A DNA stretch of 64,000 nucleotides, from assembly GCF_000374465.1 (NCBI RefSeq), contig NZ_KB894529.1:372001-436000 (forward strand). Direction: 5' to 3'. Origin of the DNA: Ahrensia kielensis DSM 5890 (lineage in GTDB: Bacteria; Pseudomonadota; Alphaproteobacteria; Rhizobiales; Rhizobiaceae). Of the stretch, positions 47,219 through 55,678 are shown piece after piece. How positions within the stretch are numbered: position 1 is the first letter of the stretch; the number at the start of each line of letters is the position of its first letter. The position numbers and the translations under genes were made by a program. A model generated the notes under the pieces. That model was not told the DNA's origin. It did not search any database and saw only the letters and a program-made list of their open reading frames with translations.

Positions 47219-48487
47219 TCACGACACAGCACGCAAGGCAGGCTTTTTGCGGCTTTTGCGCGTTTTTGTTTCTGCCATGAAGTCGAGGATACGCGGCGCA
47301 ACTTCATTGCGGAAGCGTGAGCCGTTAAAGACGCCATAATGTCCAACCGACGGTTGTTCATAATGTTGTTTAAAGGCATCAGGTATATTTGGACATAAAT
47401 CATGCGCAGCTTCGGTTTGGCCGCGCCCCGTAATATCGTCGTTTTCTCCCTCAATCGTAAAGAGGGCAACATTCTTAATCGCTGAAAGATCAACTTTCTC
47501 GCCGCGATGCATCATCGTGCCTTTGGCCAAAGAGTGCTCAATAAAGACAACTTCGATTGTTTGCAGATAGAATTCAGCGGTCAAATCCATAACAGCCAAA
47601 TATTCATCGTAAAAATCACGGTGCTTTTCTGCGCTATCGCCATCATCACGCACAAGATGCATGAAAAAATCTTTTTGCGCGATCATATGGCGATCAAGGT
47701 TCATCGACATAAAGCCAGTAAGCTGCAAAAACCCTGGATAGACTTGACGACCTAATCCCGGATTTGGGAATGGCACATCCATGATGACGTTATCGCGGAA
47801 CCAATCTATATCTTTTTCTTCTGCCAGATCATTAACCGCAGTTGGATTGCGGCGCGTATCAATTGGCCCGCCCATTAAGGTCATCGACAATGGAGACACA
47901 GCGTCTTTTCGTTTCTCCATCATAGCAACCGCTGCAAGCACAGGCACTGAAGGCTGACACACACCAATAATGTGCGTATCTGGGCCTAAGTGATCAACCA
48001 TTTCGATAAGGTAATCAATATAATCTGAAAGATCAAAAGAGCCTTTGGATAGCGGCACATCACGTGCATCAACCCAGTCCGTTATATATACTTCAGCTTC
48101 AGGAAGCAGGCGCTCCACCGTACCGCGCAACAAAGTTGCGTAGTGGCCGGACATGGGCGCAACAAGCAAAACTTTAGGATCGTTTCCGCGTGGCTTTTTC
48201 AGCGCACGGGAAAAGTGCAAGAGCTTACAGAATGGCTTTTCCCATACATTTTTTTCAACAACAGCAACTTCCTTGTCATCGATAATAGTCTCATTGAGAC
48301 CAAATGCAGGCTTGCCGTAACGACGTGTTGTGCGTTCAAACACCTCCGCCCAAGCAGCCATTGTGCGGCCGTACTTCGTTTGCGAAAATGGATTGGCAGG
48401 ATTGCGATAGAACATGCCCGTAGCTTCGGCCATCGTACGCCAAGGCTGCATTAGCGCATGATTCATTTCGTAAAACTTATAGAACAT
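47219..48487 (-). CDS. phaZ: Intracellular polyhydroxyalkanoate depolymerase
   Basis: 422-residue member of the intracellular PHB depolymerase family, which releases hydroxybutyrate from storage granules. An N-terminal region MFYKFYEMNHALMQPWRTMAE begins the protein, and the alpha/beta-hydrolase core (about 85-400) has the nucleophile region IIGVCQPSVPVLAA with Cys in place of Ser, typical of this family. The acid and His follow in TIEGENDDITG and SVGHYGVFNGSRF. The tail is basic. No phaC or phasin gene is in the window. Confidence 0.93.
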   Translation of the reverse strand: MFYKFYEMNHALMQPWRTMAEATGMFYRNPANPFSQTKYGRTMAAWAEVFERTTRRYGKPAFGLNETIIDDKEVAVVEKNVWEKPFCKLLHFSRALKKPRGNDPKVLLVAPMSGHYATLLRGTVERLLPEAEVYITDWVDARDVPLSKGSFDLSDYIDYLIEMVDHLGPDTHIIGVCQPSVPVLAAVAMMEKRKDAVSPLSMTLMGGPIDTRRNPTAVNDLAEEKDIDWFRDNVIMDVPFPNPGLGRQVYPGFLQLTGFMSMNLDRHMIAQKDFFMHLVRDDGDSAEKHRDFYDEYLAVMDLTAEFYLQTIEVVFIEHSLAKGTMMHRGEKVDLSAIKNVALFTIEGENDDITGRGQTEAAHDLCPNIPDAFKQHYEQPSVGHYGVFNGSRFRNEVAPRILDFMAETKTRKSRKKPALRAVS

Positions 48488-48562
48488 TTATTACGCTCCT
48501 TAAAACACTCAAGCAGACGACTAAATCGATTATACAGCGAGTGGGTCTGTACAATTGCTTTG

Positions 48563-48573
48563 TTGCACTGCAA
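48563..48573. promoter_or_regulatory. Possible PhaR operator upstream of phaZ
   Basis: TTGCACTGCAA is a perfect TTGC-N3-GCAA palindrome about 76 bases before the phaZ start. PhaR/AniA regulators of PHA metabolism bind TGC-N3-GCA-type sites in alphaproteobacteria, so location and shape fit. Evidence is only the motif. Confidence 0.35.
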
Positions 48574-48863
48574 AATCAAGCAACGAAACGCATTATTTCA
48601 AGTCTATTAGTCTCAACTTTGTCGTGCATTCACTCATAACATCCCCGCGTTTGGGGCACATTCACAGCTATTACATTTAAATCACCTAGATTGCGGCGTT
48701 TCTCTCAATCCGAAAAAAGATTTGAAAACATGCCATTAGAGGCGTTCTAAAATAGTGCGATCGACATAACGCCATCATCCAGAGCTATTGAACTTACCCT
48801 AATGATTTCATTTGAAAACGCCTTGTCTAAACCTTACCGAGCAAGCTCGTCGCCTGTTAAAAA

Positions 48864-48901
48864 ACATAAAAAAAGCCCGTTTCATTACAAAACGGGCTTT
48901 T
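48864..48901 (-). terminator. Intrinsic terminator of the pyrF-DUF1330 transcript
   Basis: AAAAGCCCGTTT (48871-48882) and AAACGGGCTTTT (48890-48901) form a 12-bp stem with a 7-base loop. On the minus strand a run of seven T follows. It lies about 25 bases after the DUF1330 stop. Confidence 0.92.
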
Positions 48902-48926
48902 AAAGCACTTATTATTCCAACTGGTA

Positions 48927-49220
48927 TCAGCCAGCAAATCCTTCAACGACGATAATCTCGCCGTCAGCAATCTCTTGGCGAATAGCGCGGGCGCGGCTGT
49001 AAGTTTCAGAGTTATAGCAAGCAAGGGCAGTCTCTACGCTGTCGAACTCTACGACAACATTGCGCGATCTGCTCTCACCTTCTTCGGCGTGAATGTCCCC
49101 GCCGCGAACAAGAAACTTTGCACCAAATTCTTCGTAGGCAGGTGTCGCTGTTGCCACATAGTCTTTATAACGTTCTGCATCGTGAACAGTCATACGTCCA
49201 ATCCAATAGCCTTTTGCCAT
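48927..49220 (-). CDS. DUF1330 domain protein
   Basis: 97-residue small protein with a dimeric alpha/beta-barrel (ferredoxin-like) fold expected. Family hallmarks are KGYWIGRMTVHDAERYKDYV at the start, KFLVRGG and VVEFDSVETALACYNS. It is 17 bases downstream of pyrF and ends at a strong terminator. The biochemical function is unknown; the pyrF neighbourhood is conserved in Rhizobiales but uninformative. Confidence 0.9.
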   Translation of the reverse strand: MAKGYWIGRMTVHDAERYKDYVATATPAYEEFGAKFLVRGGDIHAEEGESRSRNVVVEFDSVETALACYNSETYSRARAIRQEIADGEIIVVEGFAG

Positions 49221-49237
49221 GATTGTATTCCCTCTGA

Positions 49238-49942
49238 TTATGCGCTTTGCGCTGTTTCAATTTGTTCAAGGAACTGTCGTGCCGCTTCGCGGCGGTCTGG
49301 TGCGGCAATAATAGGTCGGCCAACAACAAGATGGCTCGCACCAGAGCGAATAGCGACATCAGGTGTTACAACACGTTTTTGATCACCTGCTTCACCATCA
49401 GCCAAGCGAATACCCGGCGTGACAACTGCCATATCATTGCCGACAATCTCGCGCACAGACTCAGCTTCTTCTGCTGAGCACACAATGCCGCCCATACCAA
49501 TTTTAGCGGCTTGACGCGCACGCTTGAGTACCAATGTAACGGCATCATCATGATAACCAGCTTCAGACAAATCCCTGTCGTCCATTGAGGTTAAAACTGT
49601 AACGCCGAGTAAAGTAAGATTCGTGCCTTTTGCAGCCTCAACAGCTGCAGCCATCGCTTTGGGATAAGCGTGAAGCGTCAACATATCGACACCCAGCCGC
49701 GCAATGCTCTCAACGCCTTTCGCGACAGTATTATCGATATCGAGCAATTTCATATCAAGGAAAACAGACTTGCCTGCGGCTTTAAGCTCACGCGCTAAAT
49801 CCAGCCCGCCGACAAATGCCAATTGGTGACCTATTTTATAAAATGAGACGTCATCGCCAAGGCTTTCAACAATCCCGGCGGCTTCAAGCATTGTTGGCAC
49901 ATCCAGCGCAACAATCAGTCTGTCTTTTGCATTGTTTGGCAT
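49238..49942 (-). CDS. pyrF: Orotidine 5'-phosphate decarboxylase
   Basis: Last step of UMP synthesis. The 234-residue TIM-barrel protein has [10 protein letters not shown] at strand 1, the catalytic Lys-x-x-Asp network in [23 protein letters not shown] and the phosphate loop VTPGIRL with VVGRPI near the C-terminus. It is followed by the DUF1330 gene. Confidence 0.96.
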   Translation of the reverse strand: MPNNAKDRLIVALDVPTMLEAAGIVESLGDDVSFYKIGHQLAFVGGLDLARELKAAGKSVFLDMKLLDIDNTVAKGVESIARLGVDMLTLHAYPKAMAAAVEAAKGTNLTLLGVTVLTSMDDRDLSEAGYHDDAVTLVLKRARQAAKIGMGGIVCSAEEAESVREIVGNDMAVVTPGIRLADGEAGDQKRVVTPDVAIRSGASHLVVGRPIIAAPDRREAARQFLEQIETAQSA

Positions 49943-50016
49943 GGGATAATCCTTCTTGAATTCTGCTACCGTTCAATCGCATAGCAGCAGTCATGTCTCA
50001 AGATCAAAGGCAGAAA

Positions 50017-50601
50017 TTAAACCCTGCCGCGTCCCACGGTTACGCGCTCAAGCAACGAGCGGCATGTCTTTTTCAACAATGATAAAGTTCGTTCATCGCT
50101 CGGCATACCGTCGGCTCCAAAGCTATTGGCTGCACGTGCCACAGAGCACTGTTCTGTGATAATTTGCGTACCCACATTCATTAATACCGAACGTACATGG
50201 TAAAGGCCGCGAATACCGCCCAACGCGCCCGGCGATGCTGCACCTAGAGCAACCGTCAATCCAGCATAGGGTTTTAAATCATGCGTTCCATCTGATTTGG
50301 TTACAGATACCCAATCCAGCACATTTTTCAAAAGAGGTGGAATGGAGGAATTATATTCAGGGCATGCGATAAAGAGGCCATCATGCACCTGAAACAATTG
50401 AGCAAGCTTGACCGCATTTTCGGGCGCGCCATCTTTCTCCAATAGATCTGCACCAAGTATTGGCAGTGGATAATCAGCAAGCGTGATCTCGGTAACTTCT
50501 GCGCCTTCAGCGCTCAAAATCTTAATCGCGGCTTTTGCCAGTTGAGTATTATATGATCCGGTTCGAAGCGAACCTGAAAAGACGAGAATTTTTGCGTTCA
50601 T
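50017..50601 (-). CDS. NADPH-dependent FMN reductase family protein
   Basis: 194 residues from the ATG at 50601. Flavodoxin-like fold: the FMN phosphate loop SGSLRTGSYNTQLAK near residues 7-21, the family motif CPEYNSSIPPLLKNVLDW and the AAGSPGALGG-like stretch GAASPGALGGIRGL. Similar to quinone/chromate-type reductases (YieF/ChrR). The substrate is unknown. It lies between the PmtA-like genes and pyrF. Confidence 0.88.
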   Translation of the reverse strand: MNAKILVFSGSLRTGSYNTQLAKAAIKILSAEGAEVTEITLADYPLPILGADLLEKDGAPENAVKLAQLFQVHDGLFIACPEYNSSIPPLLKNVLDWVSVTKSDGTHDLKPYAGLTVALGAASPGALGGIRGLYHVRSVLMNVGTQIITEQCSVARAANSFGADGMPSDERTLSLLKKTCRSLLERVTVGRGRV

Positions 50602-50669
50602 ATTATGGCTCCACTTGCCGTTCATTAAGCCCCAAGAGAGCCTTAAATTTCAAACATTCGATGATAGTT

Positions 50670-51248
50670 TCAGTATTTACGGTAGGTCCAGATTTTTGCA
50701 GGCGGCAAATTGCGCAATATGCGGCGACTAGATGAGATCTCTACATCGCTATCATTGACAATGATCGGAGAGCGGCGCCCATAAGTTATCTGAACGATAG
50801 GACGCCCCCGCGCAATGCGCTTGAAAGCCGTTTTTAGAAAAACTTCTTGATCTGCCTGTGAAAAGTTCAGCATCGGGATAGCTGAAATAATGCAGTCAAA
50901 CTGCTGCTCCCCCAAATGTGCTAAAGCCTCATCAAGATTAAGCGCATCCCCTTGCACGATCGTCGCGTCCGGATAACGCATATGCCACTCATTGCAAAAC
51001 GTCTCATCATATTCGATGGCAACAATGTCTCGTTCAGCAACGCCGCGCCTTAATATCGCGTCGGTTATTGGCCCCGTACCGGGCCCAAGCTCCAGAACAG
51101 GCAAATCACTATTGCTGGAAATATGAGAAGCAATAACATCTGAGACAACACCGGAAGTTGGCGCAATCGCACTTAAGCGTTGAGGAGAACGAATGACGCC
51201 GCCAATAAAGTGCAGCTGTTTCAAAATACCAGAAGAAGAATTTTGCAT
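50670..51248 (-). CDS. PmtA-like class I SAM methyltransferase, copy 1
   Basis: 192 residues resembling the rhizobial phospholipid N-methyltransferase PmtA, which makes phosphatidylcholine from phosphatidylethanolamine. Visible features: the amphipathic N-terminus with IRSPQRLSAIAPTS, SAM motif [16 protein letters not shown], motif II-like VAIEYDETF, GDALNLDEAL, the catalytic-region IISAIPMLNF and the tail NLPPAKIWTY. It is the second of two adjacent paralogues after dnaJ. Which copy is the functional Pmt cannot be decided from sequence. Confidence 0.85.
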   Translation of the reverse strand: MQNSSSGILKQLHFIGGVIRSPQRLSAIAPTSGVVSDVIASHISSNSDLPVLELGPGTGPITDAILRRGVAERDIVAIEYDETFCNEWHMRYPDATIVQGDALNLDEALAHLGEQQFDCIISAIPMLNFSQADQEVFLKTAFKRIARGRPIVQITYGRRSPIIVNDSDVEISSSRRILRNLPPAKIWTYRKY

Positions 51249-51347
51249 TCGCTTATTACATTCCCGCGCTATGGCGCTTTAGCACTCGCGCTTCAAACTG
51301 TTTTTGCAACATCAAAAGAAAATCCTCCCTTAAAGCTCAAACCCACT

Positions 51348-51956
51348 CTATATTTTATAGCTATAAGTCCAAACGCGCGCAGGCGGGAGATTATTAAAAA
51401 CCCACCGACTCCGATTAATAGAAATCGAAGCATCATCAACTTCTATTGGATTACGAATGCCATATGAAAATTGCACGAGCGGACGGCCATGCGGTATGTT
51501 TCCGAGTGCGCCTTGAAGAAATTTTAAGCGCATTGAAGGCGTAAAGTTCAAAAGTGGCAGCCCAGATATAACGCAATCGAATTTCTGCCCCTCCAAATGA
51601 GCAAGCGTTTCATCCAGATTAAACGCATCGCCTTGAATGATCGAAGCTTGCGGAAAACGCTGGCTCAAATCGCGACAAAATTTTACGTCATATTCCACAG
51701 CATATAGATCGCGCTCAGCAATACCGCTTCTAAAAATAGCTTTGGTAATTGCGCCCGTACCAGGACCAAGTTCCAGTACAGGCAAGTCATTTGGCGAGGT
51801 GATATAAGACGCCATAAGGTCGGCGGTTTCCGACGATGTTGGCGCAACTGCGCCTACCGTTTTTGGCGATCTTGCCCAAGCTCCGAAAAAACGCACCTGC
51901 TCCATCAACCGTGACGATTGGCTTTTTTTACAGGGCGCGGTGTTTCGCTTATTCAC
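51348..51956 (-). CDS. pmtA: PmtA-like class I SAM methyltransferase, copy 2 (dnaJ-proximal)
   Basis: About 202 residues if the GTG at 51956 is used; an in-frame TTG at 51965 and an ATG at 51905 are other candidates. [14 protein letters not shown] near the N-terminus, motif [45 protein letters not shown] and [10 protein letters not shown] closely follow Agrobacterium-type PmtA. The position directly after dnaJ, with its start overlapping the dnaJ stop, matches Sinorhizobium-like gene order, so this copy is more likely the orthologue. Confidence 0.87.
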   Translation of the reverse strand: MNKRNTAPCKKSQSSRLMEQVRFFGAWARSPKTVGAVAPTSSETADLMASYITSPNDLPVLELGPGTGAITKAIFRSGIAERDLYAVEYDVKFCRDLSQRFPQASIIQGDAFNLDETLAHLEGQKFDCVISGLPLLNFTPSMRLKFLQGALGNIPHGRPLVQFSYGIRNPIEVDDASISINRSRWVFNNLPPARVWTYSYKI

Positions 51957-53085
51957 CAAGATCAAAGAAATCCTTCATGCGCGAAAAGAAACCAGAAGAT
52001 TGAGGGCTGGTCTCTTTAGCGGATATTTCTTCGAACTCCTGTAGCAACTCTCGTTGACGCTTGGAAAGATTTTGCGGAGTTTCCACTGCAATTTGAATGT
52101 ATAGATCGCCCATCGCAGAATGGCGCATGACAGGCATGCCTTTACCCTTCAAGCGGAACTGCCGACCCGGCTGGGTACCTTCAGGCACTTTAACCCGCGT
52201 ATTGGAACCATCAAGCGTGCCGACATCAAACTGTCCGCCAAGCGATGCTGTCGTCATGGAGATCGGAACCTTACAATAAAGGTCCGCGCCATCGCGCTGG
52301 AAAAACTCATGCGGGCGCACTGAAATGAATATGTATAGATCACCCGTTGGGCCGCCGCGGAAGCCTGCCTCGCCCTCACCGGACAAACGAATACGTGTTC
52401 CGTCTTCAATTCCCGCTGGAATATTGACAGACAGCGTGCGCTCTTCATTAACGCGGCCTTGGCCCGAACAGTCTGTACAAGGATCTGAAATAACTTCGCC
52501 GCGTCCGTTACATGTCGGACATGTTCTCTCTACGGAGAAAAAACCTTGGCTTGCGCGCACACGGCCAGAGCCAGAACATGTGGTACACGTCGTCGGGCTA
52601 GAGCCCGGTTTTGCGCCAGAGCCCGCGCATGTATCGCATGATTTATTGGTCGGAACCCGAATAGAAGCCGTCTTTCCTGCAAATGCTTCTTCGAGTGAAA
52701 TCTCAAGATTATAGCGAAGATCGGCACCGCGCGCGCGGCCACCTGAAGACTGACGGCGTCCGCCGCCCATCATTTCGCCAAAGATGTCTTCGAATATATC
52801 CGAGAAACCGCCCGCTGCGGCACCGCCAAATGGGCCGCCACCGCCGCCCATGCCACCTTGTTCGAAAGCTGCATGACCGAAGCGGTCATAAGCAGCGCGT
52901 TTTTGTGGATCTTTAAGCGTTTCGTATGCTTCGTTACATTCTTTGAATTTTGCTTCAGCAGAAGCATCGCCCGGATTCTTATCCGGATGATACTTCATTG
53001 CCATTTTACGATAAGCGCTTTTTAATTCTTTATCGTCAGCGCTCTTAACAACGCCCAGTGTTTCGTAGAAATCAGCCTTAGCCAT
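51949..53085 (-). CDS. dnaJ: Co-chaperone DnaJ (Hsp40)
   Basis: Stimulates the DnaK ATPase and delivers clients. The 378-residue type I J-protein has a J domain with the HPD motif (YHPDKNPGD, near residue 33), a Gly/Phe-rich linker (about 75-125), four zinc repeats CxxCxGxG ([32 protein letters not shown]) and the C-terminal substrate-binding and dimer domains. It lies 370 bases downstream of dnaK beyond a terminator, so it probably has its own promoter. Confidence 0.97.
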   Translation of the reverse strand: MAKADFYETLGVVKSADDKELKSAYRKMAMKYHPDKNPGDASAEAKFKECNEAYETLKDPQKRAAYDRFGHAAFEQGGMGGGGGPFGGAAAGGFSDIFEDIFGEMMGGGRRQSSGGRARGADLRYNLEISLEEAFAGKTASIRVPTNKSCDTCAGSGAKPGSSPTTCTTCSGSGRVRASQGFFSVERTCPTCNGRGEVISDPCTDCSGQGRVNEERTLSVNIPAGIEDGTRIRLSGEGEAGFRGGPTGDLYIFISVRPHEFFQRDGADLYCKVPISMTTASLGGQFDVGTLDGSNTRVKVPEGTQPGRQFRLKGKGMPVMRHSAMGDLYIQIAVETPQNLSKRQRELLQEFEEISAKETSPQSSGFFSRMKDFFDLGE

Positions 53086-53404
53086 AAATAATACGTCCAG
53101 CTTTCCGTTTAATTCTGCGCCAGCATGCTGCGCAGAGCAATTCGCATTTAAGGCGGTGCGCGATAATTCGCAATCATGTCATGACAGACATCCGCACATG
53201 TCCTGCACGATATAGACGTCGTCAAGCTCGGTTTCCATAAGCAATGAAAAAAAATGCTGTAATTACACCGCTCAAGCTGAATTATTTTGCATTTTAGAGC
53301 TATTTTTCACTCAAAGTGCCTGACCAACCAATTCCCAAGCGGCTTTCTTTAAATATTGAGCGCCAACCAATAACACTGTGGCGCGCCCAAAAGGATAAAG
53401 GCAA
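53086..53404 (-). promoter_or_regulatory. dnaJ upstream region with an inverted repeat at 53114-53136
   Basis: About 320 bases between the dnaK terminator and dnaJ hold no gene. TCTGCGC (53114-53120) and GCGCAGA (53130-53136) are exact complements enclosing CAGCATGCT, and with the inner CAGCA/TGCTG nearly the whole 23 bases are palindromic. On the minus strand this lies 29-51 bases before the dnaJ ATG, so it could be a leader hairpin or an operator. I found no clear RpoH promoter here. Confidence 0.45.
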
Positions 53405-53436
53405 ACAAAAACCCCGGCACAAGCACCGGGGTTTTA
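53405..53436 (-). terminator. Intrinsic terminator after dnaK
   Basis: AAACCCCGG and CCGGGGTTT (stem about 53409-53434) form a 9-bp GC-rich stem with an 8-base loop. On the minus strand it is followed by TTTTTGTTTGC. It lies about 20 bases after the dnaK stop, uncoupling dnaK from dnaJ. Confidence 0.9.
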
Positions 53437-53455
53437 AATTTTCTATCTGATATGA

Positions 53456-55387
53456 TTAGGCGGATTTTTTGCTATCGTCGTCATCATCGCTGATGTCTTC
53501 GAAGTCTGCATCCATTACATCATCACCAGCAGCATCGGCTGCGGCATCAGCTTCAGCAGCCGCAGATTCTTCAGCCTGCGTAGCTTCATAAATTGCCTGA
53601 CCAAGTTTCATTGATGCTTCAGCTAATGTCTGCGTTTTTGCAGTCAAAGCATCGCCATCAAGTTCTTCTTTAGCAATTTCTTCTTTTAGATCCTTAATAG
53701 CATCTTCGATGTCAGTTCTATCTTCATCACCGATTTTATCGCCATGCTCTTTCAAAGATTTCTCTGTTGAATCAACAAGCGATTCTGCCTGGTTCTTAGC
53801 TTCCACACCTTCGCGACGTTTCTTATCGCTTTCAGCATTTGCTTCCGCATCCTTAACCATCTGTTCGATCTCTTCATCAGAAAGACCGCCCGATGCCTGA
53901 ATACGAATTTCGTGCTCTTTACCAGTACCTTTATCGGCAGCTTTAACATTCACGATACCGTTAGCATCAATGTCGAATGTTACTTCGATCTGCGGAATAC
54001 CGCGCGGTGCCGGCGGAATACCAATCAAGTCAAACTGACCAAGCATTTTGTTGTCAGCCGCCATTTCACGCTCACCTTGAGAAACGCGAATAGTCACAGC
54101 AGACTGGTTGTCTTCAGCTGTCGAGAATGTCTGTGACTTCTTGGTTGGGATTGTTGTGTTACGATCGATCAAACGTGTGAACACACCGCCAAGCGTCTCA
54201 ATACCAAGTGACAATGGTGTCACATCAAGAAGAAGAACGTCTTTAACGTCGCCCTGAAGAACGCCGCCCTGAATTGCTGCACCCATAGCAACAACTTCAT
54301 CTGGGTTCACACCCTTGTGCGGCTCTTTGCCGAAGAAGCCTTTAACCGTTTCCTGAACTTTAGGCATACGGGTCATACCGCCAACAAGAACGACTTCGTC
54401 AATATCACCAGCTTTAAGACCAGCGTCTTTAAGTGCGGCTTTCATTGGATCAACAGTGCGTTTCACCAAATCATCAACGAGGTTTTCAAACTTCGAGCGT
54501 GACAGTTTCATGGTCAAGTGTTTTGGACCAGAAGCATCAGCTGTAATGAACGGAAGGTTCACTTCTGTTTGTGATGATGATGAAAGCTCGATTTTTGCTT
54601 TTTCAGCGGCTTCCTTCAAGCGTTGAAGCGCCAGCTTGTCGCCTTTCAGGTCAATGCCCTGATCTTTTTTGAATTCTTCTGCGAAGTACTCAACAAGACG
54701 CATATCGAAGTCTTCACCACCAAGGAATGTATCACCATTGGTTGATTTAACTTCAAATACGCCATCACCAATCTCAAGGATTGATACGTCGAATGTACCA
54801 CCACCAAGGTCATAAACCGCGATTGTACCGCCATTTGTTTTATCAAGGCCGTAAGCAAGCGCAGCAGCCGTTGGCTCGTTGATAATACGAAGCACTTCAA
54901 GACCGGAAATTTTACCAGCGTCTTTTGTCGCCTGGCGCTGTGCATCATTAAAGTATGCAGGAACTGTAATGACGGCCTGCTCAACTTTTTCGCCAAGGTA
55001 AGCTTCTGCAGTTTCTTTCATCTTGTTCAGAATCATCGCAGAAATCTGTGCTGGTGAATGTTTCTCACCGCCAGCTTCAACCCAAGCATCGCCATTTGTA
55101 CCTTCAACAATGTTGAAAGGCACCATTTTCTGGTCTTTTTTCACAGTCGGGTCATTAAACCGGCGACCGATTAGGCGCTTGACCGCGAATAAAGTGTTTT
55201 CTGGGTTGGTAACAGCCTGACGTTTAGCTGGCTGACCAACAAGGCGCTCGCCATCGTCAGTAAATGCGACCATTGAAGGCGTTGTACGCGCACCTTCTGC
55301 GTTTTCGATAACTTTTGCGTCTTTGCCATCCATGACGGCAACACAAGAGTTTGTTGTACCCAAATCGATACCGATTACTTTTGCCAT
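53456..55387 (-). CDS. dnaK: Molecular chaperone DnaK (Hsp70)
   Basis: 643 residues, standard length. The nucleotide-binding domain (1-385) has [37 protein letters not shown] and [14 protein letters not shown]. The linker [13 protein letters not shown] is followed by the substrate-binding domain and the helical lid, ending in an Asp-rich tail without the EEVD of eukaryotes. AGAGG lies 8 bases before the ATG. A well-matched RpoH-type promoter sits about 115 bases upstream. Confidence 0.98.
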   Translation of the reverse strand: MAKVIGIDLGTTNSCVAVMDGKDAKVIENAEGARTTPSMVAFTDDGERLVGQPAKRQAVTNPENTLFAVKRLIGRRFNDPTVKKDQKMVPFNIVEGTNGDAWVEAGGEKHSPAQISAMILNKMKETAEAYLGEKVEQAVITVPAYFNDAQRQATKDAGKISGLEVLRIINEPTAAALAYGLDKTNGGTIAVYDLGGGTFDVSILEIGDGVFEVKSTNGDTFLGGEDFDMRLVEYFAEEFKKDQGIDLKGDKLALQRLKEAAEKAKIELSSSSQTEVNLPFITADASGPKHLTMKLSRSKFENLVDDLVKRTVDPMKAALKDAGLKAGDIDEVVLVGGMTRMPKVQETVKGFFGKEPHKGVNPDEVVAMGAAIQGGVLQGDVKDVLLLDVTPLSLGIETLGGVFTRLIDRNTTIPTKKSQTFSTAEDNQSAVTIRVSQGEREMAADNKMLGQFDLIGIPPAPRGIPQIEVTFDIDANGIVNVKAADKGTGKEHEIRIQASGGLSDEEIEQMVKDAEANAESDKKRREGVEAKNQAESLVDSTEKSLKEHGDKIGDEDRTDIEDAIKDLKEEIAKEELDGDALTAKTQTLAEASMKLGQAIYEATQAEESAAAEADAAADAAGDDVMDADFEDISDDDDDSKKSA

Positions 55388-55501
55388 TATTAGACCTCTT
55401 TTTCAGCAGACTGCGCGGACCCGTTACGGCGTCCCTTGGCACAATCCCTAGTTGGCTTAAATATTATTGATGCTCAGACCCCCTGAACACCGTTGCGGCG
55501 T

Positions 55502-55530
55502 ATATAAGAAAGCCTTTTTTGCGGCGCAAG
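55502..55530 (-). promoter_or_regulatory. Predicted RpoH (sigma-32) promoter of dnaK
   Basis: On the minus strand CTTG (55530-55527), an 18-base spacer and CTTATAT (55508-55502) match the alphaproteobacterial heat-shock consensus CTTG-N17/18-CYTATNT at every fixed position. Transcription would start near 55494, giving a leader of about 107 bases before the dnaK ATG. No CIRCE element was found. Confidence 0.8.
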
Positions 55531-55645
55531 GCTGATCATCCGTGAATTTTTGCAGTTTTGACATAAAAAACATGTCTTTTCCGACTTTAGCACCTCCGTT
55601 TACACGAAGTGATGAGGATTAAACACCTACGGACAAGGTTATTTT

Positions 55646-55662
55646 TTTAGAACGGTTATAAA
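55646..55662. promoter_or_regulatory. ICE-like element before the TPR-sulfotransferase gene
   Basis: TTTAGAA-CGG-TTATAAA matches the iron control element TTTAGAA-N3-TTCTAAA at 13 of 14 fixed positions. It ends 16 bases before the GTG start and just before the GGAG ribosome site, so bound Irr would block early transcription. Single-site evidence only. Confidence 0.4.
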
Positions 55663-55678
55663 TGACCGGAGTGCAGCA

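Larger units (their letters stand above)
48488..48926. other. Intergenic region between phaZ and the DUF1330 gene
   Basis: 439 bases without a convincing gene. It holds the upstream region of phaZ (minus strand), a TTGCACTGCAA palindrome near 48563, an imperfect ICE-like repeat at 48735-48751 and the terminator of the DUF1330 gene at its right end. A 33-codon plus-strand frame from about 48801 runs through that terminator and has no ribosome site, so I do not call it. Confidence 0.6.

Noticed and set aside
48735-48751. ICE-like repeat ATTAGAG-GCG-TTCTAAA
   Set aside because: Two of 14 fixed positions differ and no gene starts close by in a sensible position; a match this loose is expected by chance in AT-rich sequence.
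48801-48902. 33-codon plus-strand frame
   Set aside because: It reads through the strong terminator hairpin, has no ribosome site and its residues simply reflect the A- and T-rich stem.
55388-55678. CIRCE element or ROSE thermometer before dnaK
   Set aside because: No TTAGCACTC-N9-GAGTGCTAA repeat and no clear anti-ribosome-site helix were found; the RpoH promoter alone explains heat control.
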